Made by a program: the position numbers and the translations under genes. From Candidatus Baltobacteraceae bacterium (GTDB lineage: Bacteria > Vulcanimicrobiota > Vulcanimicrobiia > Vulcanimicrobiales > Vulcanimicrobiaceae): a DNA stretch of 64,000 nt. Shown here in pieces: positions 1 through 9,167 of the stretch; position 1 is the stretch's first letter; each line of letters starts with the position of its first letter. The stretch is from positions 186,001 to 250,000 of the forward strand of contig DATJTX010000031.1 in assembly GCA_035502855.1 (NCBI GenBank), read 5' to 3'. The notes under the pieces are model-generated. The model saw only the letters and a program-made list of their open reading frames with translations, was not told where the DNA came from and ran no database searches.

Positions 1-1672
1 CGTCACCGGTGTTGACGCCCATGCCCACCGTGAACTCGCGCTTGCCGAGCGCTTTCCACTTCTCGGCGAGTTCGAGGATCTTTTTCTGCTGCGCGACGGC
101 GGCGCGCACCGCATTCGCCGCGTCATCGGGCGTCTGGTACGGAGCGGAGAAAACCGCCATGACGCAGTCACCGATGAACTTGTCCACGTAGCCGCCGTAT
201 TGGAAGATGATCGCACACATCTCTTCGAAGTATTCGTTGAGCTGGGTATAGATCTCTTCGGGTGTCATGTTTTCCGACATGGCGGTAAAGCCGCGGATGT
301 CGCTGTAGAAGATCGTCGCCTTCACCTTCTTGCCCTTGAGCGCCAGCGCGTTGCGCGGATCTTCGTGTGAAAGAATGTCGGTGACGATCGCCGGGCTGAC
401 GTGCATTCCGAAGAGATTGGTGACCATCCGTCGCTGCGCGCCCTCGTGGAGCACGCGATAGAGGCCGACGAAGAGCGTAGCCAGCACCATCGCGAGCACC
501 ACGTGCACCAGGTCGACCCACATCAGCTTCTCGACGAAGAGCGCAACGTTGATATACGCGTAGACGACGGTGGTCGCGAGGGAGATCACGATCGCGAGGG
601 TGGTGCTGCGCATCAGACTGAACGAGAGCGAGACCAGCAGCGGCAGCGCAAAGATCAGCAGCACATTGAGCCATTGCGGGGCCGGCTGCATGTAGATGTG
701 GCGCAGCAGCTGATCGGCCAAACGTGCGTTGGCGAAGAGTCCGGGCGTATTGGCCTGCCGTGCGGTTTGTACGAAGTCGCCTTGAGCCTGCGCCGTGTCA
801 CCGATGTAGATCAACCCGCCTTTGGCGAATTGGGCCAGGTCGGGAATCGATTCGGAGTACGCGTCCGAAAACGAGAGCACACCGCGCCCCGGAAACTCCG
901 CCGCGTGTTCCTCGACGCGGTTGCCGGAATCGGTCGTGAACTGTTGCGTCTCAAAGCGCGGCGCGACGAGGAGGAACGTTCCGTTGTCGTCGCGCGGCAG
1001 GGCCGCGAAATCGAGCGGTTTGCCGGTATAGTTCTGCGCGGCCGCCGCCGCGAGCGCATAGAAGGTTGCGTTATTGTTCGCCCCGCCTCCGCTGGTGCGG
1101 ATGCGCATCGGCTGGCCGAGAAAAATGCCGCCGGGCTCGTCGACGGTGGTGTACCCGCTGCCGGCGCTGGACGAAGCGAGCGACGGCGTCGGTGGCGAGA
1201 TCCCGAGATTGCCGTTCGCGGTCGTATTGATCGTGTAAGCGAGAATCGTCGGAACCTTTTTCATCGCCGCCGCGAATGCGGTATCCCAACTCGGAACGGG
1301 CGCCGGGTCGAGGAAGTCGATATCGAAGACCACGGTCTTCGCGCCGGCCTTGGCGAGATGATCGAGCAGCGTGGCATACACGGTGCGCGCGAACGGAAAC
1401 TGGTGCAGCGCCTTGACGTTGCTGCCGTACGTCAGCTCGTCGATGCGGATGATTCCGAGGTTGGGATCCTTGTCGTTGTTGCTATCGTAGGCGGGACGGC
1501 CCAGGCCGAGGTGCTCCGACTGATCGAGCGCCGCGTAGTGCGCTTGCAGATCGGTAACGCGGTGAACGAGCGGAATGGAGTCGTTGTCGATCAGCAGCAG
1601 GGTCGCGCCGATGCCGCTTGCGACCAGGCCGAGTGCGACGGCGATGAGTAAGGTTCGCAATCGGGTGCTCAT
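1..1672 (-). CDS. CHASE2-domain adenylate cyclase, C-terminus beyond the left edge
   Basis: Membrane-bound class III nucleotide cyclase predicted to make cAMP in the cytoplasm in response to an extracellular signal. The 557 codons present show an N-terminal membrane anchor (residues about 5-25), an extracytoplasmic CHASE2 sensor (about 30-310), three closely spaced membrane segments (about 335-415) and the start of the cyclase domain (from about 430). The metal-binding Asp is in FYSDIRGFT. The second Asp and the adenine-selecting Lys are in VDKFIGD, which favours ATP over GTP. The reading frame is open to base 1 at a GVNTGD motif, so only the last part is missing. The ATG at 1672 follows GGGAGG at a good distance. 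The next gene, efp, lies upstream on the same strand. Confidence 0.9.
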   Translation of the reverse strand, partial: MSTRLRTLLIAVALGLVASGIGATLLLIDNDSIPLVHRVTDLQAHYAALDQSEHLGLGRPAYDSNNDKDPNLGIIRIDELTYGSNVKALHQFPFARTVYATLLDHLAKAGAKTVVFDIDFLDPAPVPSWDTAFAAAMKKVPTILAYTINTTANGNLGISPPTPSLASSSAGSGYTTVDEPGGIFLGQPMRIRTSGGGANNNATFYALAAAAAQNYTGKPLDFAALPRDDNGTFLLVAPRFETQQFTTDSGNRVEEHAAEFPGRGVLSFSDAYSESIPDLAQFAKGGLIYIGDTAQAQGDFVQTARQANTPGLFANARLADQLLRHIYMQPAPQWLNVLLIFALPLLVSLSFSLMRSTTLAIVISLATTVVYAYINVALFVEKLMWVDLVHVVLAMVLATLFVGLYRVLHEGAQRRMVTNLFGMHVSPAIVTDILSHEDPRNALALKGKKVKATIFYSDIRGFTAMSENMTPEEIYTQLNEYFEEMCAIIFQYGGYVDKFIGDCVMAVFSAPYQTPDDAANAVRAAVAQQKKILELAEKWKALGKREFTVGMGVNTGD

Positions 1673-1715
1673 GGCCAGGCCTCCCGCGCCGATTCGGCGC
1701 TTTCTCGTTCGAGCG

Positions 1716-2279
1716 TTAGCTATTGACCCGTCCGATATATCGCCGATCGCGCGTATCGATCCGAATCATGTCGCCGGGATTGACGAAGAGCGGCACGTTG
1801 ACCGTGGCGCCGGTTTCGAGCTTGGCCGGCTTGCCCGTGTTGGTCGCCGTGTCTCCCTTGAAGCCGGGATCGGTCTCGACGACCTTCAGCTCGACGTGCG
1901 GCGGAAGGTCGACGCCGATCGGAACGCCTTCGTGCAGCTGCACGTCGACGACCATCCCGTCTTTGAGGAAATCCGCCGGATCGCCGATCAACTCCCGCTG
2001 GATCGTGATGTTTTCGAACGACTCCTGATCCATGAAGTGGAAACCTTCGGCATCATTGTAGAGGAGCTGCATCTGACGGTTGTCGACGGTCGCGCGCTCG
2101 AGCTTCTCACCGGCGCGGAAGGTGCGCTCGAGCGTCGTTCCGGTCTTGACGTTCTTCAGGCGCGTGCGCACGAATGCCGCACCTTTTCCGGGTTTGACGT
2201 GCAGAAACTCGATGACGGTCCAGAGGTTGCCGTCCACGACGATGGTGATACCGTTGCGGAGATCGTTCGAGGAAATCAT
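1716..2279 (-). CDS. efp: Elongation factor P
   Basis: Translation factor that binds between the P and E sites and relieves stalling at polyproline stretches. The 187 residues match the family length and its three beta-barrel domains (KOW-like, OB, C-terminal). The conserved loop reads KPGKGAAF, with the lysine that is usually modified at position 32. The C-terminus has the expected DTRDRRYIGRV-type end. No Shine-Dalgarno site precedes the ATG; a TATAGA box lies 8 bases before it, which suggests a leaderless transcript. It sits between plsY (upstream on this strand) and the cyclase gene. Confidence 0.95.
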   Translation of the reverse strand: MISSNDLRNGITIVVDGNLWTVIEFLHVKPGKGAAFVRTRLKNVKTGTTLERTFRAGEKLERATVDNRQMQLLYNDAEGFHFMDQESFENITIQRELIGDPADFLKDGMVVDVQLHEGVPIGVDLPPHVELKVVETDPGFKGDTATNTGKPAKLETGATVNVPLFVNPGDMIRIDTRDRRYIGRVNS

Positions 2280-2324
2280 GACCCGCGTCTATACGGGTCC
2301 GGTCCGGGGACTTCCCGCCAAACC

Positions 2325-3002
2325 CTAGGAGCGATCGAAGAGACGGATCGGGCCTTCCGTTCCCCTACGCAGGCGAACGATGTTTTCGCGGTGCGTCCAG
2401 AGGATGAGCAGTGCGGCAAAAACCCCGAACATCGTTTCGGGGACCGATCGCGTGAAGAAAAACAATGCAAACGGTGCGGCGATCGCCCCGAGCATCGAAC
2501 CGACCGACGAAAAACGGGTGAGCACGAGCGCGCCGAGTATCCAGACGGCGACGACCACGAGACCGGCCGGCCAGCAGAGCGCGAAGATCGCGCCGAAGGC
2601 GGTGGCGACACCCTTGCCGCCTTTCCAGCCCAACCACGGCGAGAAGCAGTGTCCAAGCACGGCAAGGGCCGCGGCAATGCACGCCAGTGCCGGGGACGCG
2701 TGCGCGACGAAATATGTGGATCCGAAGTGAACGATGATCCTCGGCATCGCCACCGTCACGAGTAGCACGGGGACCATCCCCTTTGCCGCGTCCAGTAAGA
2801 GAACCGCGACAGCGCCCTTTTTGCCGAGTGCCCGCAGCGCGTTCATTGCGCCGATATTTCCCGAGCCGTGTTTGCGCAGATCGGTGTGATAGATGAATCG
2901 ACCGATCAGGTAGCCCCATGGAATCGAACCAATCAGGAATGAGCCGACTACAGTCAGGACGAGTACTCCGGTTCCGACGGCGATGGCAGCGGTCTCGTTC
3001 AT
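2325..3002 (-). CDS. plsY: Glycerol-3-phosphate acyltransferase PlsY
   Basis: Integral membrane enzyme that transfers the acyl group of acyl-phosphate to glycerol-3-phosphate, the first step of phospholipid synthesis. The 225 residues contain the family signatures GSGNIGAMN (residues about 40-48) and WKGGKGVAT, plus several hydrophobic helices. The ATG at 3002 overlaps the stop of der as ATGA, indicating translational coupling. A longer in-frame reading upstream lies entirely inside der and is not plausible. PlsX is not in the window. Confidence 0.94.
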   Translation of the reverse strand: MNETAAIAVGTGVLVLTVVGSFLIGSIPWGYLIGRFIYHTDLRKHGSGNIGAMNALRALGKKGAVAVLLLDAAKGMVPVLLVTVAMPRIIVHFGSTYFVAHASPALACIAAALAVLGHCFSPWLGWKGGKGVATAFGAIFALCWPAGLVVVAVWILGALVLTRFSSVGSMLGAIAAPFALFFFTRSVPETMFGVFAALLILWTHRENIVRLRRGTEGPIRLFDRS

Positions 3003-4354
3003 GCGTCGCCCTCCCGCTCGCGCCGCGGACGGAACTCGAGGGTGAGCGGCACGCCCTCGAAATCGAACTGCTGGCGAATCGTGTTCTCGAGAAACCGTTT
3101 GTACGACGGCTGCACCAGATCCGGGTCGTTGCACGAGAAAACAAAGAGGGGCGGATGCACCGACGGCTGCGTTGCGTAGTAGATCTTGAATAATTTCCCG
3201 CCGGCGGCCGGCGCAGGATGGGCCAGCACGGCATCGCGGATCAATGCGTTCAACGCCGGGGTCGGAATGCGGCGATCGAGGTTGTCGGCAACTCTACTGA
3301 CGACCGGCATGAGGCTGCCCAGCCGCCGTTTGGTCTTGGCCGAGAGAAACGTGATCGGCGCAAAGCGCGCAAACGGAATCAAGTCGTGAATAACGTTCGC
3401 GAGCTCGCCCTGACTGAACTCGCCTTGCTGTTCGCGCGCGAGATCCCACTTGTTGCCGACGATGATCAGCCCTTTGCGTTCTTCGATCGCCAAGCCGGCG
3501 AGCCGGCGATCTTGTGCGGTGACGCCGACCATCGAATCGAAAACCAGGAGCGCGATGTCGGCGCGGGCGATCGCGCTCAGCGAGCGAAGGGCGGCGTAAT
3601 ATTCGATCGCGCCATGGGCCTCCGGCTTCTTGCGCACGCCGGCCGTGTCGATCAAGCGAATCGTACGGTCGTGCCAGCGCATCAACGTGTCGATCGAATC
3701 GCGCGTCGTGCCCGGTACGTCGGTGACGATCGCGCGCTCTTCGCCGAGCAGCGCGTTGAGCAGCGAGCTCTTACCAACATTCGGACGGCCGATGATCGCC
3801 AGCGCGAGTTCGTCGCCGAGCTCGGCGTTCGGCGCTTCCGGCGGCAAGAGTTCGATCACGCGATCGAGCAGATCGCCGGTGCCTTCACCGTGAATTGCCG
3901 AGACCGCGACCGGTTCACCGAACCCGAGGCGCGCGAACTCGCCGTGCACGGAGGCGAGCGCGCTGGGCGACTCCGCTTTGTTGGCGACGAGTACGACGCG
4001 GCGGCGCGTCGTGCGCAAAATTTGCGCGACGTCGTGATCGAGCGGATTGAGTCCGGCTTGCGCGTCGACGACGAAGATGACGGCATCGGCTTCGTGCGCG
4101 GCGACCTCGGCCTGACGGCGCGTGGCTTGCGCGAACGCTTCGCCGTGCGCGTTGTCGGCGTCCGGATCGATCCCGGCCGTATCAACGACGCTGAAAATGC
4201 GGCCGCGCCACTCGCAGAGCGCGTAGAGACGGTCGCGCGTCACGCCCGGCGAATCCTCGACGATGGCGAGGCGCTGCCCGATCAGGCGGTTGAAGAGGGC
4301 GCTCTTTCCGACATTGGGACGGCCGACGATGGCAACGGTCGAGGGCCGCAGCAT
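2999..4354 (-). CDS. der: Ribosome-assembly GTPase Der (EngA)
   Basis: Tandem-domain GTPase needed for 50S subunit maturation. Two complete G domains are visible, each starting with GRPNVGKS (near residue 10 and again near residue 180), each with a DxPG switch motif and an NK/NKWD-type base-recognition motif, followed by the C-terminal KH-like domain. I chose ATG 4354 because the family begins only a few residues before the first P-loop and a GGTGG sits 5 bases upstream. A GTG at 4387 would add 11 residues but is about 20 bases from its nearest AGGAGG. Overlaps plsY by 4 bases. Confidence 0.94.
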   Translation of the reverse strand: MLRPSTVAIVGRPNVGKSALFNRLIGQRLAIVEDSPGVTRDRLYALCEWRGRIFSVVDTAGIDPDADNAHGEAFAQATRRQAEVAAHEADAVIFVVDAQAGLNPLDHDVAQILRTTRRRVVLVANKAESPSALASVHGEFARLGFGEPVAVSAIHGEGTGDLLDRVIELLPPEAPNAELGDELALAIIGRPNVGKSSLLNALLGEERAIVTDVPGTTRDSIDTLMRWHDRTIRLIDTAGVRKKPEAHGAIEYYAALRSLSAIARADIALLVFDSMVGVTAQDRRLAGLAIEERKGLIIVGNKWDLAREQQGEFSQGELANVIHDLIPFARFAPITFLSAKTKRRLGSLMPVVSRVADNLDRRIPTPALNALIRDAVLAHPAPAAGGKLFKIYYATQPSVHPPLFVFSCNDPDLVQPSYKRFLENTIRQQFDFEGVPLTLEFRPRREREGDA

Positions 4355-4430
4355 CGTGCCCACCGGGATTGGGGGAGTGTCTTGCACCGGCTCACCATTC
4401 GGAATGACCTCCTGCGGCCCCCACTTCGGG

Positions 4431-5198
4431 CTACGGTTCGACGCGAAAAGAGAACGTAACGGTTTGGGACCCCTTGCGATTGCGAAACGTTACGCTCGCC
4501 GCCCCCGGCTCGATCGCTTTCAATACGAAAATGCTGTATGTGCCGGTTAGTCCGGCGAGTGAGGAGCCGTATTTTTGATCGAGGGTCACACTCGGAGAGG
4601 TCGTCCGTGCGATGCTCCAAGAATCCGGCGAGTCGCTCGGGCCCGACGTAGCGAGCGCGACGTCAAAGCGATCTCCGACTCGAGCAACCACGGTGGTGCC
4701 GCTCGTTGCTGCCAGCAGTGGCCCAAACTCCATGCGTGTGGGCGGAATCACGCGTCGCAGGTGATGGAGCATCGATACACCGGATATGGGCTGACGACGA
4801 TCATCGAGCGGTTCAAGCGATAATCCTCCCACGTAAGAGAAGTATCGCGGTGCAGTCCAGGAGGCGGACTGCAATTCCAATGTTCCCGCTAGCGATAGGC
4901 GCTCGAGGGTCGACCACGTACCCTGCGTCGCGACGACCGCTCCTCCATGTCGTCCGCCGGTAAATCGCTCGGTCATGACGAACGTTCCTCGGCCCAGCCC
5001 GAGATCGGGGCCGGGATCGACGAGCGTAAGCTCCGTCCAAACGCCGGGGCAATCCGAGCAGGGCAGCACTCCGGTATACTGTCCGCGCAGCGGGTAGTAT
5101 CCAAAGGGTAACGCCGCGGCACCGGCCGAGAAGCGCAATAGAACCAAGATCGCGCATGCGATGGAGAGGCATCGTACGGTGCGTATCGTGATGTTCAT
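4431..5198 (-). CDS. Secreted protein with NlpE-like and chagasin-like domains
   Basis: 255 residues with a signal peptide (about 1-28). Residues about 35-140 resemble the NlpE N-terminal domain, including the LPCSDCPG motif with its two cysteines. The second half (about 165-255) has the pattern of a chagasin/I42 cysteine-protease inhibitor: VGDRFDVAL near its start, an S-W where the family has GYxW, and an F-V-L-K-A...G...V-T-F strand pair followed by a FSFRV end. The NlpE assignment is fairly firm and the chagasin one is tentative. No lipobox Cys is obvious, so it may be periplasmic rather than a lipoprotein. Divergent from miaB. Confidence 0.6.
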   Translation of the reverse strand: MNITIRTVRCLSIACAILVLLRFSAGAAALPFGYYPLRGQYTGVLPCSDCPGVWTELTLVDPGPDLGLGRGTFVMTERFTGGRHGGAVVATQGTWSTLERLSLAGTLELQSASWTAPRYFSYVGGLSLEPLDDRRQPISGVSMLHHLRRVIPPTRMEFGPLLAATSGTTVVARVGDRFDVALATSGPSDSPDSWSIARTTSPSVTLDQKYGSSLAGLTGTYSIFVLKAIEPGAASVTFRNRKGSQTVTFSFRVEP

Positions 5199-5259
5199 CG
5201 CCGTTCGCTTCCTCCAGGGTGCGGGACGGTCTCCCTCCCGAGGTGAAGGTTCGTTCTCT

Positions 5260-6687
5260 ATGAAGCCCCCCGCAACCGCTCGTGTGACTCCGGCCGTCTA
5301 CATTGAAACGTTCGGCTGTCAGATGAACGAGGCCGACTCCCAGTACATCGCCGATCGTGCGACGAGCGCCGGCTACGCGATCGCGACGAAAGCCGAAGAG
5401 GCGAGCGTGCTGGTCCTCAATACCTGCACCGTGCGCGATAACGCCGAACGCCGTGCCTACGGGCGGATGAATCACTTCAAAGTGCTCAAGGATCGCGATC
5501 CGCAGGTGCGGCTGGTCGTTATGGGTTGTCTCGCCGAACAGGATCGCGATCGGATGCAAACGCTCGCGCCGCACGTCGATGCGGTCTTCGGCACGAAGGA
5601 GCTCGCTCAACTCGGCGATCAGTTGGCGGCGTGGGTGCCGTCCTTCGACTCTGCGGGCGCGAGCGAGGAACAGTTGTACCGAGCGATGGGCGGGACCGCG
5701 GATGCAGTGATCGACGCCTTTTCGCATCTTCGCGCGTTCGTCACCGTGCAGCGCGGGTGTTCCTACTACTGTACGTTTTGCATCGTGCCGCACGTGCGCG
5801 GGCGATTCGATCACCGTCCGATGCGCGAGATCGTGGGCGAAGCACAGGCGCACCTCGCGGCGGGTGCGCGCGAGATCATGCTGGTCGGGCAAACGGTCAA
5901 TGCGTGGCGCGCGGCGAGCGGCGAAGACTTCGGCGATCTGTGCAAGGCGGTCGCGGCGCTGCCGGGGCTGGAACGATTGACGTTCATCTCTCCGCATCCG
6001 AAAGATTTCAGCGAGAAGATCATCGCCGATCTGGCGACCGTGCCGCAGCTCAACCCGCGCGTGCACCTGCCGCTGCAGTCGGGCAGCGATGCGATGTTGC
6101 GGCGGATGAATCGCAAGTACACGCGCGCGCAATTCGAAGAGAAGTTGGAACTGTTTCGGCGCTATCTCCCGCATTGGGCCGTGACCACCGACATCATCGT
6201 CGGCTTTCCCGGCGAGAGCGACGCCGATTTCGAAGACACGATGGACCTCGTCTCGAGGGGTGCGTTCGCGAACGCCTTTACCTTTATCTATTCGATCCGG
6301 CGCGGGACGCCGGCCGCGCGCTGGGAGCAGGTGCCCGGCGAGGCCTCCTCGGCGCGATTCAAGCGGCTGGTCGATGCGCAGAATGCGGCGACGCGCGCCT
6401 ATCACGACCGTAAAATCGCCACGACCGTGCGCGCGCTGGTCCAAGGTCCCTCGAAGAAAGACCCCTCGAAGCTTGCCGCGAAGGCGCCGGACAACGTCAC
6501 CGTGATCGCACCGATGCCGCCCGATTACGACGAGGCGACCTACGCACGCGAACCGTGGCTCGACGTCGAAGTCGAAACCGCGCACGTCTGGGGCTGTACG
6601 GGCACGATCGTGCGCCGCGCCGCGCGTTACGATGAGGCGGGAACGGCAATCGCGCGCCCGCTCATCGATCTCATCGCAACCGGATAG
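5260..6687 (+). CDS. miaB: tRNA-2-methylthio-N6-dimethylallyladenosine synthase MiaB
   Basis: Radical SAM methylthiotransferase that adds a methylthio group to i6A37 in tRNA. The 475-residue protein has the N-terminal UPF0004 domain with its three cluster cysteines (TFGCQMN, NTCTVR, MGCLAEQ), the radical SAM CSYYCTFC motif near residue 167, and a C-terminal TRAM-like region. ATG 5260 follows a GAGGTGAAGG site. An upstream in-frame ATG would place an unlikely 33-residue tail over the divergent gene's start. miaA, which makes the i6A substrate, lies five kilobases downstream in the same run. Confidence 0.95.
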   Translation: MKPPATARVTPAVYIETFGCQMNEADSQYIADRATSAGYAIATKAEEASVLVLNTCTVRDNAERRAYGRMNHFKVLKDRDPQVRLVVMGCLAEQDRDRMQTLAPHVDAVFGTKELAQLGDQLAAWVPSFDSAGASEEQLYRAMGGTADAVIDAFSHLRAFVTVQRGCSYYCTFCIVPHVRGRFDHRPMREIVGEAQAHLAAGAREIMLVGQTVNAWRAASGEDFGDLCKAVAALPGLERLTFISPHPKDFSEKIIADLATVPQLNPRVHLPLQSGSDAMLRRMNRKYTRAQFEEKLELFRRYLPHWAVTTDIIVGFPGESDADFEDTMDLVSRGAFANAFTFIYSIRRGTPAARWEQVPGEASSARFKRLVDAQNAATRAYHDRKIATTVRALVQGPSKKDPSKLAAKAPDNVTVIAPMPPDYDEATYAREPWLDVEVETAHVWGCTGTIVRRAARYDEAGTAIARPLIDLIATG

Positions 6688-6689
6688 GA

Positions 6690-9167
6690 ATGAGCGAGCC
6701 GATCAAGTACTCGCCGATGCTCGAGCAGTACTTCGGGATGAAGAGCCGATATCCCGAAGCGATCTTGCTCTCTCGTGTCGGCGACTTCTACGAAGCCTAT
6801 GGCGAGGACGCGCAGACGATCGCGCAGGCGCTGCAGATCGCGCTCACCAGTAAGGAATCAGGCGGCGGACGGCGTGTCGCGATGGCCGGCGTACCGCATC
6901 ACGCGCTTGCCGGCTACCTGCATAAGCTGGTCGCGCAGCGCTTCATCGTTGCGCTCGCGGAACAGCTCGAAGCACCGGTTCCCAACAAGCTCGTTCGCCG
7001 CGACGTCGTGCGCATCGTGACGCCGGGTACGCTGATCGAGGAGCAGCTGCTCGACGGCAAATCGCACAATTATCTCGCGGCCGTCAGCGCGATCGACGAC
7101 GTCTTTGCGCTGGCCTACGCCGACGTGTCCACCGGACACGGCGCGGCGACGGCGATCTCCGGCGAGGGCGCCTACGACGACGTGCTGGCCGAACTCGCCC
7201 GCATCGCACCCTCGGAAATCGTCGCCGACGTGCCGCCCGCAGTGCGCGCGGCGATGAGCGGTGCGCTCGAGGCGAGCGGCGCGCGCATCGCCGCGCCGTC
7301 GATCGGTCTGGTGGACGCTCGCGAACGCACGCCCGTCGGCGGGTTCTCTTCGGATGAAGTGACGGCGATGCACCGGGCGCTCGACGTGCTCGGAGGATTC
7401 ATCAAACGCACCGCGATCGCCGGCGGCGGCGACAGCCTGCGCGCGGTCGAGTTCTACCATCATCGCAATTTTCTGATGCTCGACCCCTCGACGCGCAAGC
7501 ATCTCGAATTGATCAAGGCCCAGGGCGTGAATCCACGCGCGACGCTGCTCGCGACGCTCGACCTGTGCGCGAGCTCGATGGGATCGCGAATGCTCGGGCG
7601 CTGGATTCTCGCGCCCCTCGTCGATCGCGATGCGATCCTCGCCCGTCAAGATGCCGTGCAAACATTGCTCGACGAGCACGCGCGCCGCGAGGCCGTGCGT
7701 GAGATCTTGGCCGGCTGCTTCGATCTGGAACGCATCGCGCAGAAGGTTCGTTTCCGCCGCGCACTTCCGCGCGACCTTGCCTCGCTGCGGCGGACGCTCG
7801 AGGTGTTGCGCCCGCTGCCGCAGGTGACGCCGCCGGCCCTCGCCGCCACGGTGGCGGAGATCGGCGAGTTTGCCGCGCTTGCCGAAGACCTCGAGCGAAC
7901 GCTGGCCGACGAGCCGCCGGCGCAACTCGCCGACGGCGGCGTGATTCGGCCTGAAGCCGACGCCGAGCTCGCGCAGTGCGTCGCTCTGCGCACCGACGCG
8001 CGTTCGAGTCTTTCGGCTCTGGAGGAACGCGAACGAGAACGCACCGGCATCAAATCGCTGCGCATCAAATACGCGAGCGCGTTCGGCTATGCGATCGAGA
8101 TCAGCAAGACGCACGCGGCCAGCGTGCCGGCCGACTACGTGCGCAAACAGACGCTCACGACCGGCGAACGCTACATCACGCCCGAGCTCAAGGAATTGGA
8201 GCTGGCGATTTCTACCGCGCAGTCGCGTCAGCAGCGCCTGGAAGAGAAGCTTTACGGCGAGCTGCTCGAGCGCGTGGCTGCGTGCGTCGACGATCTGCTG
8301 CGGACCGCCGAGACGATCGCGCGGCTCGACGTCCTCGCTGCGCTCGCGCAAGCCGCCGCCGAGCGCAGCTACGTGCGTCCGGATTTCGTCGAAGAGAGCG
8401 CGGTTGCGATCGAGGACGGCCGGCATCCGGTGATGGAGGCGGTGCTGCACGCGCACTTCGTGCCCAACGACCTGCATCTGGAGTCGCAGGTGCATCGCTT
8501 CATCTTGTTGACCGGACCGAACATGGGCGGGAAATCGACCTATCTCCGGCAAGCCGGGCTGCTGACGATCATGGCGCAGATCGGGTCGTACGTGCCGGCG
8601 CGGGCGATGCGCCTGGGCATCGTGGACCGGATCTTTACCCGGATTGGCGCCGGTGACGATTTGGCCTCGGGCCAGTCAACCTTTTATATGGAGATGGCCG
8701 AGGCCGCCGGCATCCTGCGCCGCAGCACCCGCCGCTCGCTCCTGCTCATCGACGAGGTCGGGCGCGGCACCGGAACGATCGACGGGCTCTCGATCGCGCA
8801 GGCGATCTGTGAATACCTCCTGGGATTGGAGGCGCAGGCGCCGATGGTGCTCTTCGCCACCCATTTCCACGAGCTGTGCGCGCTTGCGGATCACTGGCCG
8901 CTCGTTGCCAATTACCATATCACGGCGGTCGAAAACACCGCGCGCGACGGTGCGCCCGTTTTCTCGCATCGCGTCCAAGCCGGCAGTTCATCGCGCTCGT
9001 TCGGACTCGAGGTGGCGCGCATGGCGGGTTTGCCGCCCGCCGTCGTCGAGCGCGCACGCGAGATTGCCGACGCGCTCTCCGGCCAATCCGACCTCGAAGT
9101 CACCGCGCCGCTGCGGCGCCGTCTATCGAAAGCCGGCGCGTCGGAGGAGCAGCTTTCGCTGCTATGA
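6690..9167 (+). CDS. mutS: DNA mismatch recognition ATPase MutS
   Basis: Recognises mismatches and recruits MutL. The 825 residues show the mismatch-contact motif GDFYEAYGEDA near residue 30, the core and lever domains, and the ABC-type ATPase with Walker A TGPNMGGKST, Walker B LLIDEVGRGT and the dimer-interface DG-S signature. Length and domain order are those of a full MutS I protein. It starts 2 bases after miaB, and its stop overlaps the mutL start. Confidence 0.97.
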   Translation: MSEPIKYSPMLEQYFGMKSRYPEAILLSRVGDFYEAYGEDAQTIAQALQIALTSKESGGGRRVAMAGVPHHALAGYLHKLVAQRFIVALAEQLEAPVPNKLVRRDVVRIVTPGTLIEEQLLDGKSHNYLAAVSAIDDVFALAYADVSTGHGAATAISGEGAYDDVLAELARIAPSEIVADVPPAVRAAMSGALEASGARIAAPSIGLVDARERTPVGGFSSDEVTAMHRALDVLGGFIKRTAIAGGGDSLRAVEFYHHRNFLMLDPSTRKHLELIKAQGVNPRATLLATLDLCASSMGSRMLGRWILAPLVDRDAILARQDAVQTLLDEHARREAVREILAGCFDLERIAQKVRFRRALPRDLASLRRTLEVLRPLPQVTPPALAATVAEIGEFAALAEDLERTLADEPPAQLADGGVIRPEADAELAQCVALRTDARSSLSALEERERERTGIKSLRIKYASAFGYAIEISKTHAASVPADYVRKQTLTTGERYITPELKELELAISTAQSRQQRLEEKLYGELLERVAACVDDLLRTAETIARLDVLAALAQAAAERSYVRPDFVEESAVAIEDGRHPVMEAVLHAHFVPNDLHLESQVHRFILLTGPNMGGKSTYLRQAGLLTIMAQIGSYVPARAMRLGIVDRIFTRIGAGDDLASGQSTFYMEMAEAAGILRRSTRRSLLLIDEVGRGTGTIDGLSIAQAICEYLLGLEAQAPMVLFATHFHELCALADHWPLVANYHITAVENTARDGAPVFSHRVQAGSSSRSFGLEVARMAGLPPAVVERAREIADALSGQSDLEVTAPLRRRLSKAGASEEQLSLL

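Noticed and set aside
401-1651. 416-codon plus-strand frame over the cyclase gene
   Set aside because: Arg/Glu-rich composition typical of antisense frames in GC-rich DNA; the minus frame encodes a clear CHASE2 cyclase.
4813-6585. 590-codon minus-strand frame over miaB
   Set aside because: Antisense shadow; MiaB on the plus strand has all cluster cysteines.
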